Counted from the stretch's first letter, positions 1 through 6,586 are shown. The stretch: DNA of 6,586 nucleotides from Chloroflexota bacterium (GCA_021812735.1 JAKAMV010000392.1:1-6586), one strand, 5' to 3'. The notes: generated by a model from the sequence alone, not told the origin. Translations and numbers: made by a program.

Positions 1-361
1 CGACCAGCTCGATCGAGTCGGCGATCACTTCGCGGCTGACGAGGCTCGCCTTCATGCCCTCGGTGCCCATGGCGACGCCGTCGCTGACGGCGATGGTGTC
101 GAACTCCATGGGGGTGCCGCCGGCGGCGCGGATGCCGGCCTTCACGTGCTCGGCGAGTTCGCGCTGGTTGAGGTTGCACGGCATGGTCTCGATCCAGGTC
201 GTCGCCACGCCGATCAGGGGGCGCGCGAGGTCGTCGTCGGTGAAGCCGACGCCCTTGAGCATGGCCCGCGCAGGAGCGCGGTCGGGGCCGTCGGTGATCG
301 CGGCGGAGTGGCGCTTGGCGGGGTCGGTCGGCTGGTCGTAGGGCAGTGGTCGTTCGGGCAC
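1..361 (-). CDS. ilvD: Dihydroxy-acid dehydratase, N-terminal part (3' end outside window)
   Basis: IlvD dehydrates 2,3-dihydroxy-isovalerate and 2,3-dihydroxy-3-methylvalerate to the 2-keto acids, the shared penultimate step of valine and isoleucine synthesis and the source of the leucine precursor. Reading the minus strand from a GTG at 361 gives 120 residues that match the start of the IlvD/Edd family. Visible motifs are TMPCN near residues 59-63, where Cys62 is the expected first Fe-S ligand, and [11 protein letters not shown] near 93-103, where Asp94 is the expected Mg2+ ligand. [14 protein letters not shown] follows. The remaining two-thirds or more of the roughly 560-residue enzyme lies beyond the left edge. 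The GTG start is chosen because GAGGAGG at 370-376 sits 8 nt upstream and the N-terminal length suits the family. The gene is transcribed away from the MMPL gene. Family is certain; the exact start is very likely. Confidence 0.95.
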   Translation of the reverse strand, partial: MPERPLPYDQPTDPAKRHSAAITDGPDRAPARAMLKGVGFTDDDLARPLIGVATTWIETMPCNLNQRELAEHVKAGIRAAGGTPMEFDTIAVSDGVAMGTEGMKASLVSREVIADSIELV

Positions 362-369
362 CTGGTTCG

Positions 370-376
370 CCTCCTC
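370..376 (-). promoter_or_regulatory. ilvD ribosome binding site
   Basis: On the minus strand this reads GAGGAGG, a near-perfect Shine-Dalgarno sequence, 8 nt before the GTG at 361. It decides the non-ATG start of ilvD. Confidence 0.8.
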
Positions 377-390
377 GGATGGTGGTCTCC

Positions 391-396
391 ATTCTA
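391..396 (-). promoter_or_regulatory. Candidate -10 box for ilvD
   Basis: The minus strand reads TAGAAT, one mismatch from the TATAAT consensus and unusually AT-rich for this region. It would start transcription near 384 and give a leader of about 23 nt that includes the ribosome binding site. No good -35 hexamer lies 16-18 bp upstream, where the sequence reads about CGGCGT, so this is only a candidate. Copies of TGGTCGG (plus-strand reading) lie directly next to it. Confidence 0.35.
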
Positions 397-648
397 TGGT
401 CGGCCTTGGTCGGACGCCGCGTCTGGCCGGCCGGGCGCTCGGGGCATGGTCGGACGGGCGCGGGGCGGTGGCACGAACCGCACCGTGCGGTCGAGCGTCG
501 CGAAGAGATCCTGCAGGTCGACGAGTCGCGACCCGAACGTTGCGCCTCCGGGCTTCGTTGCGGGTTTGCTGCAGCTTCGCACGGACGGATCGGGTGCTGG
601 ATGGTGCGGTTCCGTCGGGTGGAGATCCGGCCTGAGATGCGCGTGTGC

Positions 649-710
649 CGCCGGAGCGGGACCGGCGTCTCGCCGGAGCGGGACCGGCGTCTCGCCGAAG
701 CGGGACCGGC
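649..710 (+). repeat. 22-bp tandem repeat, about 2.8 copies, hairpin-forming
   Basis: The unit begins CGCCGGAGCGGGACC and ends GGCGTCT. Copies at 649-670 and 671-692 are identical; the third starts at 693, has one substitution (GGAG to GAAG), and diverges after about 710. Across each junction, GTCTCGC pairs with GCGGGAC around a 4-nt loop (667-684 and 689-706), giving a 7-bp stem with one G-U pair in plus-strand RNA. An overlapping inverted repeat, CCGGCG-TCT-CGCCGG (662-676), competes for the same bases. It lies 160-220 bp upstream of the MMPL start and might be in its leader. Whether the repeat is functional is unknown. Confidence 0.75.
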
Positions 711-869
711 TCGGCGGGGTGACCGGTGCGTTGCCTGCCAAGCTGCCCGTGCGGGGCGGGTCGGGCGGCGCTGGCCCGTTTCCGCGCAGCTGACTATCGT
801 GAGGAGACCCGCGTTGGTTGCCGACTGGCGGCGCGTGCCCGCGGGCGGCTCGCGGAACAGGTGCGTTGC

Positions 870-3791
870 ATGTTCGAACGGTTGGGTTCGCTCGCGTTTC
901 GGCTGCGCTTCGTCATCCTCGTGGCCTGGATCGCCGCGGCCGGGGCGGCACTGGCGCTGGCGCCATCTCTGGCGCAGGTCGGGTCGACCGATCAGAGCTC
1001 CTTCTTGCCTTCGACGACGGAGTCGATCCGCGCGCGGACACTGCTGGAGCGGGCATTCCCCCACGAGGTCTCGGCGGGATCCGCCAGCATCGCCTTCGTT
1101 CGTGCGTCCGGATTGAGCGCGTCCGACCGCGCCTACATCGCGCAAGTCGCCTCCTGGATCACGGGTCCGCAGGCGCCCGCCAACCTGCGCAACATCGTGT
1201 CGAGCGTCCAGACGCCCGAGTCCGATCCCCAGCTCGCCGCGATGATGCGCAGTCCCGATGGCAAGCTCGAGCTGATGAACGTCAACCTGACCGTGGCGTC
1301 GCTGGCCGGTGGCGCCGGCGGGGCGGTGGATGCGCTGCGGGCGCACCTGGCGCAAACGACGCCGTCAGGGCTGCAGGCGCACGTCACGGGCTCGGCGGGG
1401 ATCAGCCTCGACTACATGAACGCGATCATGAAGGGCACCGACAGCACGCTGCTGGTGACGATCGTGCTGGTCGTGGTGATCCTCCTGCTCGTCTACCGCG
1501 CGCCGTTGGCGGCGCTCGTGCCGTTGGCGACCATTGGGGTGGCGTACCTGGTGTCGCGCGGCGTGCTCGGCTACCTGGCGAACGCGGGGTGGAAGATTTC
1601 CTCCCTGCTCGACACCTTCGTGGTGGTGCTCGTCTTCGGCGTCGGGACCGACTACACGATCTTCCTGATCTCGCGCTTCCGGGAAGAGGTGAGCCGTGGC
1701 GACTGGCACGCCGCGTCGCAGGCGACCGTGAAGCGGATCGGCGCCGTCATCACGGCCAGCGCGGCCACGGTCATCGTGGGGCTCGGCTCGATGGCGTTCG
1801 GACAGTTCCAGATGATCCAGACCACCGGCCCGGCGCTGGCCATCGCCATCTTCGTGACGCTGCTCGCCGGGCTGACTTTCACCCCAGCGCTGCTCGGCAT
1901 CTTCGGGCACTACCTCTTCTGGCCGTTGCACGACCGGGACGAGTCCAGCGTCAACCCGCGCAGCTTCTTCGTCCGGCTGGCCGCCGGCGTCTCCCATCGG
2001 CCGGCCGTCGTGAGCCTCGTGTTGCTGGCGGCGCTCCTCGTGCCGGTCTCCGGGATCCCGGCCATGCGCACGGACTTCGACGCGGTCGCGGACCTGCCCC
2101 GCACGTCGGATGCGCGGGCCGGCTTCGACCTCGTAGCACAGCACCTTGGCAAGGGCAAGATCATGCCGGTCAACGGCGTCATCGAAGCGGGCAGCGGGAC
2201 CGATCTGCTGGCGCCCGCCTCGCTCGTCCAGCTGCGCGACGTCACCCTGGCGCTGGCCAGGACGCCCGGCGTCCAAAGCGTGAGCAGCCTGATCGCGCCG
2301 ACCGGGAACGGGAGCGTGCCCGACGCGTTCGTCCCGTCCCGGCAGCTCGAGTCGATGGCGTCGGGGTTCGCGTCCTCAGGCGGCGGCCCACAGGCGCTCC
2401 TCGAGCCGAAGCTGACCACGGCGCTCCAATCGGCGGCAGACTACGTGGGCGCACTGGCGGCGCCGTTCCCGACGGTGGCGTCCTCGGCCGCTTACATGAC
2501 GGCGCAGTCCGACCTGCGCACCGCTCCGGGCCTGATCGCGCAGCTCCGGGAGAGCGCGCGTGTCTCCGCGCAGCTCCGGTCATTGAGCGCCGCCCTACAG
2601 GCGCCGGCCGCCCCGGGCGGCGACGCGCGGGCCACGCTGCAGACCGTCGGCGGCTATCTGCAGGAGCTGGTGGCGGCCTATCCGAGCACCGCGAGCCTGC
2701 CGGCGTTCACCCGGGCGCAGTCTGACCTGGCGACGTTGCAGGGCGCTGCCACGCCGGCGGCCGTGGCCGATCTCGCGGCGGCGCTCGGTTCGCTGGCCGC
2801 GTCCTTTGATGCGCAACCGAACGCCGTGCTCTTCCCGAAGAGCCTGCCGGCCAGCGCGCAGTCGACCGCGCTGGAGAGCCAGATCAGCGCCATCTTCGGC
2901 CGGCTCCCCGGCGACCTGCGCGCGCTCGCCCGGGAGTACGCGGCGCTCCCCGACGACTTCTTCATCCCCACCGCGCTCGGCGGCCAGAGCGGGGCGCAGG
3001 TGCGGTCGGCCGTGACCGCCTACCTGTCGAGCAGCAAGGCGGTCACGCGGCTCTTCATCATCACCAGCGACGACCCGTACTCCACCGCCGCGTTCGACGC
3101 GGTCCGGCGGGCAAGGGCCGTGCTCGACCCGGCCGCCTCGCGGTTCGGCGGCGGGGCGCAGGCGTTCGTGGGTGGCCCCACCGCCGAGCTTGCGGACACG
3201 CAGACGGCGCTCGACACGGACTTCCAGCACGTGGCGGTGATCACGGTCCTCGGCGTCTTCCTGGTGCTGGTCCTGTTGCTGCGGGCGGTGGTGGCGCCGA
3301 TCTACTTGGTGCTGACGGTCCTGCTCTCGTACCTCAGCACGCTGGGGCTCACTTCCTGGCTCTACCAGTCGGTCTTCGGGCAGCCGGGTGTGAACTTCTT
3401 CTTGCCCCTGATGGTCTTCGTGCTGCTGGTGGCGCTCGGCTCCGACTACAACATCTTCCTGATGAGCCGGGTGCGCGAAGAGAGCGAGCACCGGCCGATC
3501 CGGGAAGGGATTCGCCTCGCGTCGGGCCGGACCGGGGCGGTGATCACGTCCGCCGGGCTCATCCTGGCGGGCACGTTCGGGTCGATGGCCAGCGCGCCGC
3601 TTGTGGTGCTCTTCCAGATCGGCGTGGCGGTGGCGGTCGGCGTCCTGATCGACACGTTCCTTGTACGCTCGATCCTGGTGCCGGCCGTGACGACACTGGT
3701 CGGCGATCGCGCGTGGTGGCCGTCTCGGGTGCGTCAGGAGCCGGGCGGCGCCACCGAGGAGGCGGCGAAGGGCCGGGTGGTCGCAAAGTAG
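870..3791 (+). CDS. MMPL/RND-superfamily transporter
   Basis: This is a predicted 973-residue inner-membrane exporter of the MMPL branch of the RND superfamily, which uses the proton gradient to move lipids or other hydrophobic compounds; the substrate cannot be read from sequence. The layout is typical and duplicated: TM1 (about 13-33), an extracytoplasmic loop (35-190), TM2-7 (about 193-397), a second loop (400-785), then TM8-12 (about 786-935). GTDY (Asp261-Tyr262) in TM4 and GSDY (Asp859-Tyr860) in TM10 match the Asp-Tyr proton-relay pairs known from MmpL3, so it looks intact. The second loop is long, with an Ala/Ser-rich insertion at about 485-715 containing an internal duplication. The ATG at 870 is chosen because MFERLGSLAFRLR directly precedes TM1, as usual in the family, and AGGTG lies 6 nt upstream. 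An in-frame ATG at 726 would add 48 Arg/Cys-rich residues and is unlikely; GTG at 861 is possible. No dedicated partner gene is adjacent. Confidence 0.93.
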   Translation: MFERLGSLAFRLRFVILVAWIAAAGAALALAPSLAQVGSTDQSSFLPSTTESIRARTLLERAFPHEVSAGSASIAFVRASGLSASDRAYIAQVASWITGPQAPANLRNIVSSVQTPESDPQLAAMMRSPDGKLELMNVNLTVASLAGGAGGAVDALRAHLAQTTPSGLQAHVTGSAGISLDYMNAIMKGTDSTLLVTIVLVVVILLLVYRAPLAALVPLATIGVAYLVSRGVLGYLANAGWKISSLLDTFVVVLVFGVGTDYTIFLISRFREEVSRGDWHAASQATVKRIGAVITASAATVIVGLGSMAFGQFQMIQTTGPALAIAIFVTLLAGLTFTPALLGIFGHYLFWPLHDRDESSVNPRSFFVRLAAGVSHRPAVVSLVLLAALLVPVSGIPAMRTDFDAVADLPRTSDARAGFDLVAQHLGKGKIMPVNGVIEAGSGTDLLAPASLVQLRDVTLALARTPGVQSVSSLIAPTGNGSVPDAFVPSRQLESMASGFASSGGGPQALLEPKLTTALQSAADYVGALAAPFPTVASSAAYMTAQSDLRTAPGLIAQLRESARVSAQLRSLSAALQAPAAPGGDARATLQTVGGYLQELVAAYPSTASLPAFTRAQSDLATLQGAATPAAVADLAAALGSLAASFDAQPNAVLFPKSLPASAQSTALESQISAIFGRLPGDLRALAREYAALPDDFFIPTALGGQSGAQVRSAVTAYLSSSKAVTRLFIITSDDPYSTAAFDAVRRARAVLDPAASRFGGGAQAFVGGPTAELADTQTALDTDFQHVAVITVLGVFLVLVLLLRAVVAPIYLVLTVLLSYLSTLGLTSWLYQSVFGQPGVNFFLPLMVFVLLVALGSDYNIFLMSRVREESEHRPIREGIRLASGRTGAVITSAGLILAGTFGSMASAPLVVLFQIGVAVAVGVLIDTFLVRSILVPAVTTLVGDRAWWPSRVRQEPGGATEEAAKGRVVAK
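2436..2729 (+). repeat. Internal protein repeat in the second loop of the MMPL transporter
   Basis: Residues about 523-550 and 594-621 align without gaps at an offset of 71 residues. Both copies share Tyr (525/596), Leu, an Ala-rich stretch, Pro (533/604), AS, and AQSDL (545-549/616-620). Each is followed by an Ala/Leu-rich segment that looks helical (about 553-577 and 622-647). The DNA copies differ substantially, so this is an old duplication rather than a recent tandem copy. I infer two related helical hairpins projecting from the transporter. Confidence 0.6.
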
Positions 3792-3804
3792 GGAGCCAAC
3801 GGGC

Positions 3805-4416
3805 CTACCCCAGCGTGTTCACCCTTGCCGGGTGCGCCGCTTCCCACGCCTCGATCGCCGGGAGCCGGGCGAGCACGTAGCCGATCTCGTCGGTCCCTTC
3901 CAGCAGCATCCTCCGCGCGAACGGGTCGATCTCGAACGCGAAGGTGTCGGCATCGCCCACGCGGACCGTCTGCGCCGCCAGGTCGACCGTCAGCTCCACG
4001 TCCGGGTCGGCCGCGACCCGACCGAAGAGCGCCGCGTGCCGCTCCGACGAGACCACGATCGGCAGCAGCCCGTTCTTCAGAGCGTTGGCGCGGAAGATAT
4101 CGGCGAAGCCGGTCGAGATCACCGCGCGGATGCCCCACGAGAGCAGCGCCCAAGGGGCGTGCTCGCGCGACGACCCCGGTCCAAAATTCGCACCCGCGAG
4201 GAGGATCGCGCGCCCCTGCATCTCTGGCCGGTTCAGCACGAAGTCGGGGCGCGGCGTGCCGTCGGGCCCATACCGCCAGTTGTAGAAGAGCCCCTCGGCC
4301 AGGCCGGCCTTGTCGGTCGTCTTCAGGAAGCGCGCCGGAATGATCTGGTCGGTGTCGACGTTCTCGGCCGGCAACGGTACGACGCGGCTGGTGAACGCGG
4401 TGACGGGCTCGGGCAT
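3805..4416 (-). CDS. leuD: 3-isopropylmalate dehydratase small subunit
   Basis: LeuD pairs with LeuC to form the isomerase that converts 2-isopropylmalate to 3-isopropylmalate in leucine synthesis, in the cytoplasm. The 203-residue product has the normal length for the bacterial subunit. It shows NVDTDQIIPARFLK at 19-32 and the swivel-domain signature GPGSSREHAPWAL at 79-91, whose Ser and Arg help bind substrate, followed by the SWGIRAVI and FADIFRANALKNGLLPI segments typical of the family. The ATG at 4416 begins one base after the leuC stop (TGA, one base, ATG), with AGGAGG at 4425-4430 inside the end of leuC, so translational coupling is expected. It ends in TAG 13 bp from the MMPL stop codon on the other strand. 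Nothing appears truncated. Confidence 0.97.
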   Translation of the reverse strand: MPEPVTAFTSRVVPLPAENVDTDQIIPARFLKTTDKAGLAEGLFYNWRYGPDGTPRPDFVLNRPEMQGRAILLAGANFGPGSSREHAPWALLSWGIRAVISTGFADIFRANALKNGLLPIVVSSERHAALFGRVAADPDVELTVDLAAQTVRVGDADTFAFEIDPFARRMLLEGTDEIGYVLARLPAIEAWEAAHPARVNTLG

Positions 4417-4417
4417 C

Positions 4418-5869
4418 TCAGCGGCCTCCTACCTGGACCGCCGTCCGGTCGACGAGCGGGCGCGGGTCGGCGACGACACCGGCGATCGCGCTCGCCGCGG
4501 CCGTCAGCGGCGAGGCAAGGAAGGTGCGGCCCCCTGTACCCTGGCGGCCCTCGAAGTTGCGGTTGCTGGTGCTGATCGCGTACTGCCCCGGCTCGAGCTG
4601 GTCGCCGTTCATCGCGATGCACATCGAGCAGCCCGACTCGCGCCATTCCCCACCGGCGGCGCGGAAGACCTCGTCGAGCCCCTCGCGCTCCGCCTGGGCC
4701 TTCACCTGCTGCGATCCGGGCACCACGAGCAGCCGTGTTCCCGGGGCGACGTGGCGCCCCCGGAGCAGCGCCGCGGCCTCGCGCAGGTCGCCGATCCGGC
4801 TGTTGGTGCACGAACCGAGGAAGACGACGTCGACCTGGCGGCCGGCGATCGGTTCGCCGGGGCGCAGGTCCATGTAGGCCAGCGCCCGCTCCAGCGCACG
4901 CCGTCCGGCTTCGTCGGGTGCGTCCTCGGGCGCCGGGATGCGGCCCGTGATCGGGATGCCCATGCCGGGGTTCGTGCCGTAGGTGACCATCGGCTCGAGC
5001 GCCGACGCATCGAGCGTGACGGAGCGGTCGTAGGCGGCGCCGGGATCCGACGGGAGCGTCCGCCAACGTTCAACCGCGGCGTCCCATGCCGCCCCCCGCG
5101 GGGCGTGCCGGCGGCCGTGTAGGTACTCGAAGGTCGTCTCGTCCGGCGCGACCAGGCCGGCCCGTGCGCCGCCCTCGATCGACATGTTGCAGATCGTCAT
5201 GCGCTGCTCCATACCGAGGGCCCGGATCGCCTCGCCGGTGTACTCGAAGACGTGTCCCGTCCCGCCGCCGACACCGATCCGGGCGATCAGCGCCAGGATG
5301 ATGTCCTTGGCCGACACGCCCGGCGCGAGCCGCCCGTCCACGCGCACTTCGTACGTCTTGGGCCGTCGCTGCAGCAGGCACTGGGTGGCGAGCACCATCT
5401 CGACCTCGCTCGTGCCGATGCCGAAGGCGAGCGCGCCCAGCGCACCGTGCGTGGCCGTGTGCGAGTCGCCGCAAACGATCGTCATGCCCGGCTGGCTCAG
5501 CCCCAGCTCCGGGCCGATGACGTGGACGATGCCGCGCGTCTCGGAGCCCATGCCGTGGAGGGGAATCCCAAAATCGCGGCAGTTGCGTTCGAGCTCGGAG
5601 ACCTGGAACGCCGCCTGCGTGTCGACGATCGGCAGGCCGCGGCCGAGCGGGAGGGTCGGGATCGAGTGGTCCGCCGTGGCGACGGTGCGTTCCGGATGGC
5701 GTACCGGCAGGCCGCGCGCGCGGAGCCCGGTGAACGCCTGCGGACTCGTCACCTCATGGACGAGGTGCAGGTCGATGGCGAGGACGGCGGGCGCGCCCTC
5801 CTCCTGGAAGACGACGTGCTCCTCCCAGATCTTCTCGACCAGCGTGCGCGGGCGGGTTGTCTCGGGCAT
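4418..5869 (-). CDS. leuC: 3-isopropylmalate dehydratase large subunit
   Basis: LeuC is the aconitase-family catalytic subunit that carries the 4Fe-4S cluster for isomerising 2-isopropylmalate. The 483-residue product is close to the usual 465-475 of bacterial LeuC. It has [12 protein letters not shown] at 134-145, [12 protein letters not shown] at 152-163, and the three cluster ligands: Cys354 in SCTNSR, and Cys414 and Cys417 in [15 protein letters not shown] at 435-444 is the substrate-binding arginine segment. The ATG at 5869 gives the standard LeuC start with KIWEEHVV near residue 13. The ribosome binding site is weak (GAGA, 7 nt upstream). The gene is followed by leuD after one base. It lies 78 nt downstream of an MFS gene on the same strand, so it may use its own promoter or read-through. 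No leuA or leuB is in view. Confidence 0.97.
   Translation of the reverse strand: MPETTRPRTLVEKIWEEHVVFQEEGAPAVLAIDLHLVHEVTSPQAFTGLRARGLPVRHPERTVATADHSIPTLPLGRGLPIVDTQAAFQVSELERNCRDFGIPLHGMGSETRGIVHVIGPELGLSQPGMTIVCGDSHTATHGALGALAFGIGTSEVEMVLATQCLLQRRPKTYEVRVDGRLAPGVSAKDIILALIARIGVGGGTGHVFEYTGEAIRALGMEQRMTICNMSIEGGARAGLVAPDETTFEYLHGRRHAPRGAAWDAAVERWRTLPSDPGAAYDRSVTLDASALEPMVTYGTNPGMGIPITGRIPAPEDAPDEAGRRALERALAYMDLRPGEPIAGRQVDVVFLGSCTNSRIGDLREAAALLRGRHVAPGTRLLVVPGSQQVKAQAEREGLDEVFRAAGGEWRESGCSMCIAMNGDQLEPGQYAISTSNRNFEGRQGTGGRTFLASPLTAAASAIAGVVADPRPLVDRTAVQVGGR
4425..4430 (-). promoter_or_regulatory. leuD ribosome binding site within the 3' end of leuC
   Basis: The minus strand reads AGGAGG, 8 nt before the leuD ATG. 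It lies inside the last codons of leuC, which supports coupled translation of the two subunits. Confidence 0.8.
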
Positions 5870-5904
5870 GGCTCGATCTCGTACGGATAGCGAACTGGGG
5901 CGTC

Positions 5905-5913
5905 AGCGTAGCA
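5905..5913 (-). promoter_or_regulatory. Candidate extended -10 element for leuCD
   Basis: The minus strand reads TGCTACGCT, which fits an extended -10 (TG, one base, TACGCT) in the 78-nt gap between the MFS gene and leuC. It would leave a leader of about 30 nt. The best -35-like match (CTGACG) is about 20 bp upstream, longer than usual, and overlaps the 15-bp duplication. Evidence is weak, and leuCD could instead be read from the MFS promoter. Confidence 0.25.
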
Positions 5914-5920
5914 GATGCGG

Positions 5921-5950
5921 GAGGCGAGCCCGTCAGAGGCGAGCCCGTCA
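5921..5950 (-). repeat. Perfect 15-bp tandem duplication at the MFS stop codon
   Basis: The minus strand holds two identical adjacent copies (5936-5950 and 5921-5935) of a 15-bp unit that begins TGACGGGC. The first copy starts with the TGA stop of the MFS gene. Because 15 is a multiple of three, the second copy supplies another in-frame TGA. It extends the spacer upstream of leuC. Confidence 0.9.
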
Positions 5951-6586
5951 GCCGAACGCGCGCATGCGGGTCGTGCGTGCCGCGCGCGGCACGAAGACGG
6001 TCGCGGCGCCCGAGAGCACCGCAACCGCGGCGAGCACTGCAAACGCGAAGCCGAGCCGCGCGTAGTCACCCCCGATCAGCACGCCCGTGGCGAGCGGGCC
6101 GATCGCGCCGCCCGCCGTCGAACCGAACCCCCACACGAGCGCGTTGGCCAGCGAGTTCGCCCCCCGCGGCACGTAGTCGGTCGCCATCGAGAGCAGGAGC
6201 GGGAAGCCGCTGAAGGTGAACAAACCGAAGGCGAAGAGCCACGCGGTCCCGATCCACCCGCCCGGCGCGCCGAGATAGCCCAGCATGGCGGCCGCCGAGC
6301 CGATCGAGCTGGCCGCGAGCACGGCCCGCTTGTCGAGGCGATCGACCAGCAGACCGAAGACCGGCTGTCCGATGATCGCCGCCGCGTACATCGTGGTGAC
6401 GGCCACGCCCAGGTCGGCGCTCACCCCAAGCCCCCGCTGCGTGGCGAGGTAGGTGGGGATCCAGGAGGCGATCCCCTGGGTGGCCGAGGAGCGCAGGAAC
6501 GCAACCACCGTGAGCGTCAGGATCCCGCGGGTCAGAGCGTCGGCGGGGCGGGCAGGAGTGGGTGTGGCGCCAGCCAGCCGGCCGCC
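5948..6586 (-). CDS. Major facilitator superfamily transporter, C-terminal half (5' end outside window)
   Basis: The minus-strand frame is open from the right edge to a TGA at 5948 and gives 212 residues of an MFS permease. Six membrane segments are visible, corresponding to TM7-12, at about 22-46, 57-79, 86-106, 110-134, 143-171 and 178-199. GQPVFGLLVDRLDKR at 73-87 is the motif A-like loop (G, D-R, R) between TM8 and TM9, and the FLRSSATQGIASWIPTYL segment in TM7 resembles the fosmidomycin-resistance-type and related drug or metabolite MFS proteins. That subfamily call is tentative, and the substrate is unknown. A GTG at 6508 is an internal codon, not the start, because recognisable sequence continues upstream of it to the edge. 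Its place upstream of leuCD on the same strand allows co-transcription, but does not prove a role in amino acid transport. Confidence 0.88.
   Translation of the reverse strand, partial: GGRLAGATPTPARPADALTRGILTLTVVAFLRSSATQGIASWIPTYLATQRGLGVSADLGVAVTTMYAAAIIGQPVFGLLVDRLDKRAVLAASSIGSAAAMLGYLGAPGGWIGTAWLFAFGLFTFSGFPLLLSMATDYVPRGANSLANALVWGFGSTAGGAIGPLATGVLIGGDYARLGFAFAVLAAVAVLSGAATVFVPRAARTTRMRAFG

Larger units (their letters stand above)
362..869. other. Divergent intergenic region between ilvD and the MMPL gene
   Basis: About 500 bp lie between two divergently transcribed genes. The ilvD-proximal part holds the ribosome binding site, the candidate -10 box and three copies of TGGTCGG (397-403, 407-413, 447-453). 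The middle holds a 22-bp tandem repeat (649-710). The MMPL-proximal part has a purine-rich GAGGAG at 801-806 and a weak -10-like TATCGT at 795-800. Several frames stay open here, but the translations are Arg, Gly and Pro rich, show no recognisable domain and look like GC-rich non-coding sequence. No tRNA, T-box or known riboswitch could be recognised. Confidence 0.6.

Noticed and set aside
649..720. T-box leader suggested by GCGGGACCGGCG resembling the GGTGGNACCGCG core
   Set aside because: The match is partial and repeated in tandem. It lies far from ilvD and in the wrong orientation for it, and no specifier stem could be traced. A covariance-model search (Rfam T-box) would settle it.
394..741. 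A possible 115-residue minus-strand protein upstream of ilvD
   Set aside because: It is Pro and Arg rich, spans the tandem repeat and the candidate ilvD -10, and matches no family I recognise. A small stretch ([18 protein letters not shown]) looks protein-like, but that alone is not enough.
726..869. An upstream in-frame ATG at 726 as the MMPL start
   Set aside because: It would add 48 Arg- and Cys-rich residues unlike any MMPL N-terminus and would run into the repeat region. The ATG at 870 gives a canonical start just before TM1.
146..1116. Plus-strand open frames across ilvD and the intergenic region (146-793, 346-1116)
   Set aside because: They overlap ilvD antisense or run out of frame into the MMPL gene. 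The composition is typical of GC-rich non-coding frames.
818..2725. A 635-codon open frame on the plus strand overlapping the MMPL gene out of frame
   Set aside because: Its translation is dominated by Arg, Gly, Ala and Asp with no domain or membrane segments. The overlapping frame is a clear MMPL transporter. Long shadow frames are normal in GC-rich genes.
1365..3491. Long minus-strand open frames (1365-2276 and 2595-3491) antisense to the MMPL gene
   Set aside because: The products are low-complexity and rich in Arg, Gln, His, Glu and Asp, and have no recognisable motif. They mirror the codon bias of the sense gene.
3832..6065. Plus-strand open frames antisense to leuD, leuC and the MFS gene
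   Set aside because: The minus-strand frames carry unmistakable LeuD, LeuC and MFS motifs. The plus-strand translations are Arg-rich shadows.

Overview
This is a GC-rich bacterial chromosomal segment with branched-chain amino acid biosynthesis genes on both sides of a large membrane transporter. Strong Shine-Dalgarno sites, dense packing and GC-rich third codon positions fit a high-GC Actinomycetota-like or Chloroflexota-like genome. That placement is by impression only: no rRNA or other phylogenetic marker is present.

Layout: (1) 1-361, minus strand: the first 120 codons of ilvD (dihydroxy-acid dehydratase), running off the left edge. (2) 362-869: an intergenic region of about 500 bp between divergent genes. 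It holds the ilvD ribosome binding site, a candidate ilvD -10 box and a 22-bp tandem repeat able to form hairpins. (3) 870-3791, plus strand: a 973-residue MMPL/RND-family transporter with both Asp-Tyr proton-relay pairs and a long inserted region in its second extracytoplasmic loop. (4) 3805-4416 and 4418-5869, minus strand: leuD and leuC, the two subunits of 3-isopropylmalate dehydratase, separated by one base in the order leuC-leuD. (5) 5948-6586, minus strand: the C-terminal half of an MFS transporter, running off the right edge and possibly co-transcribed with leuCD.

IlvD makes the 2-keto acid precursors of valine, leucine and isoleucine. LeuCD carries out the isomerisation step of the leucine branch. 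IlvD and LeuC are both expected to be Fe-S enzymes. The MMPL gene lies on the opposite strand between them, has no obvious metabolic link, and meets leuD tail-to-tail with only 13 bp between stop codons.

I found no tRNA, rRNA, CRISPR array, insertion sequence, phage gene or defence system. The core content is ordinary. The features most worth a second look are the internal duplication in the MMPL loop, the hairpin repeat upstream of it, and the 15-bp tandem duplication at the MFS stop codon. I see no clear evidence for a previously undescribed system.
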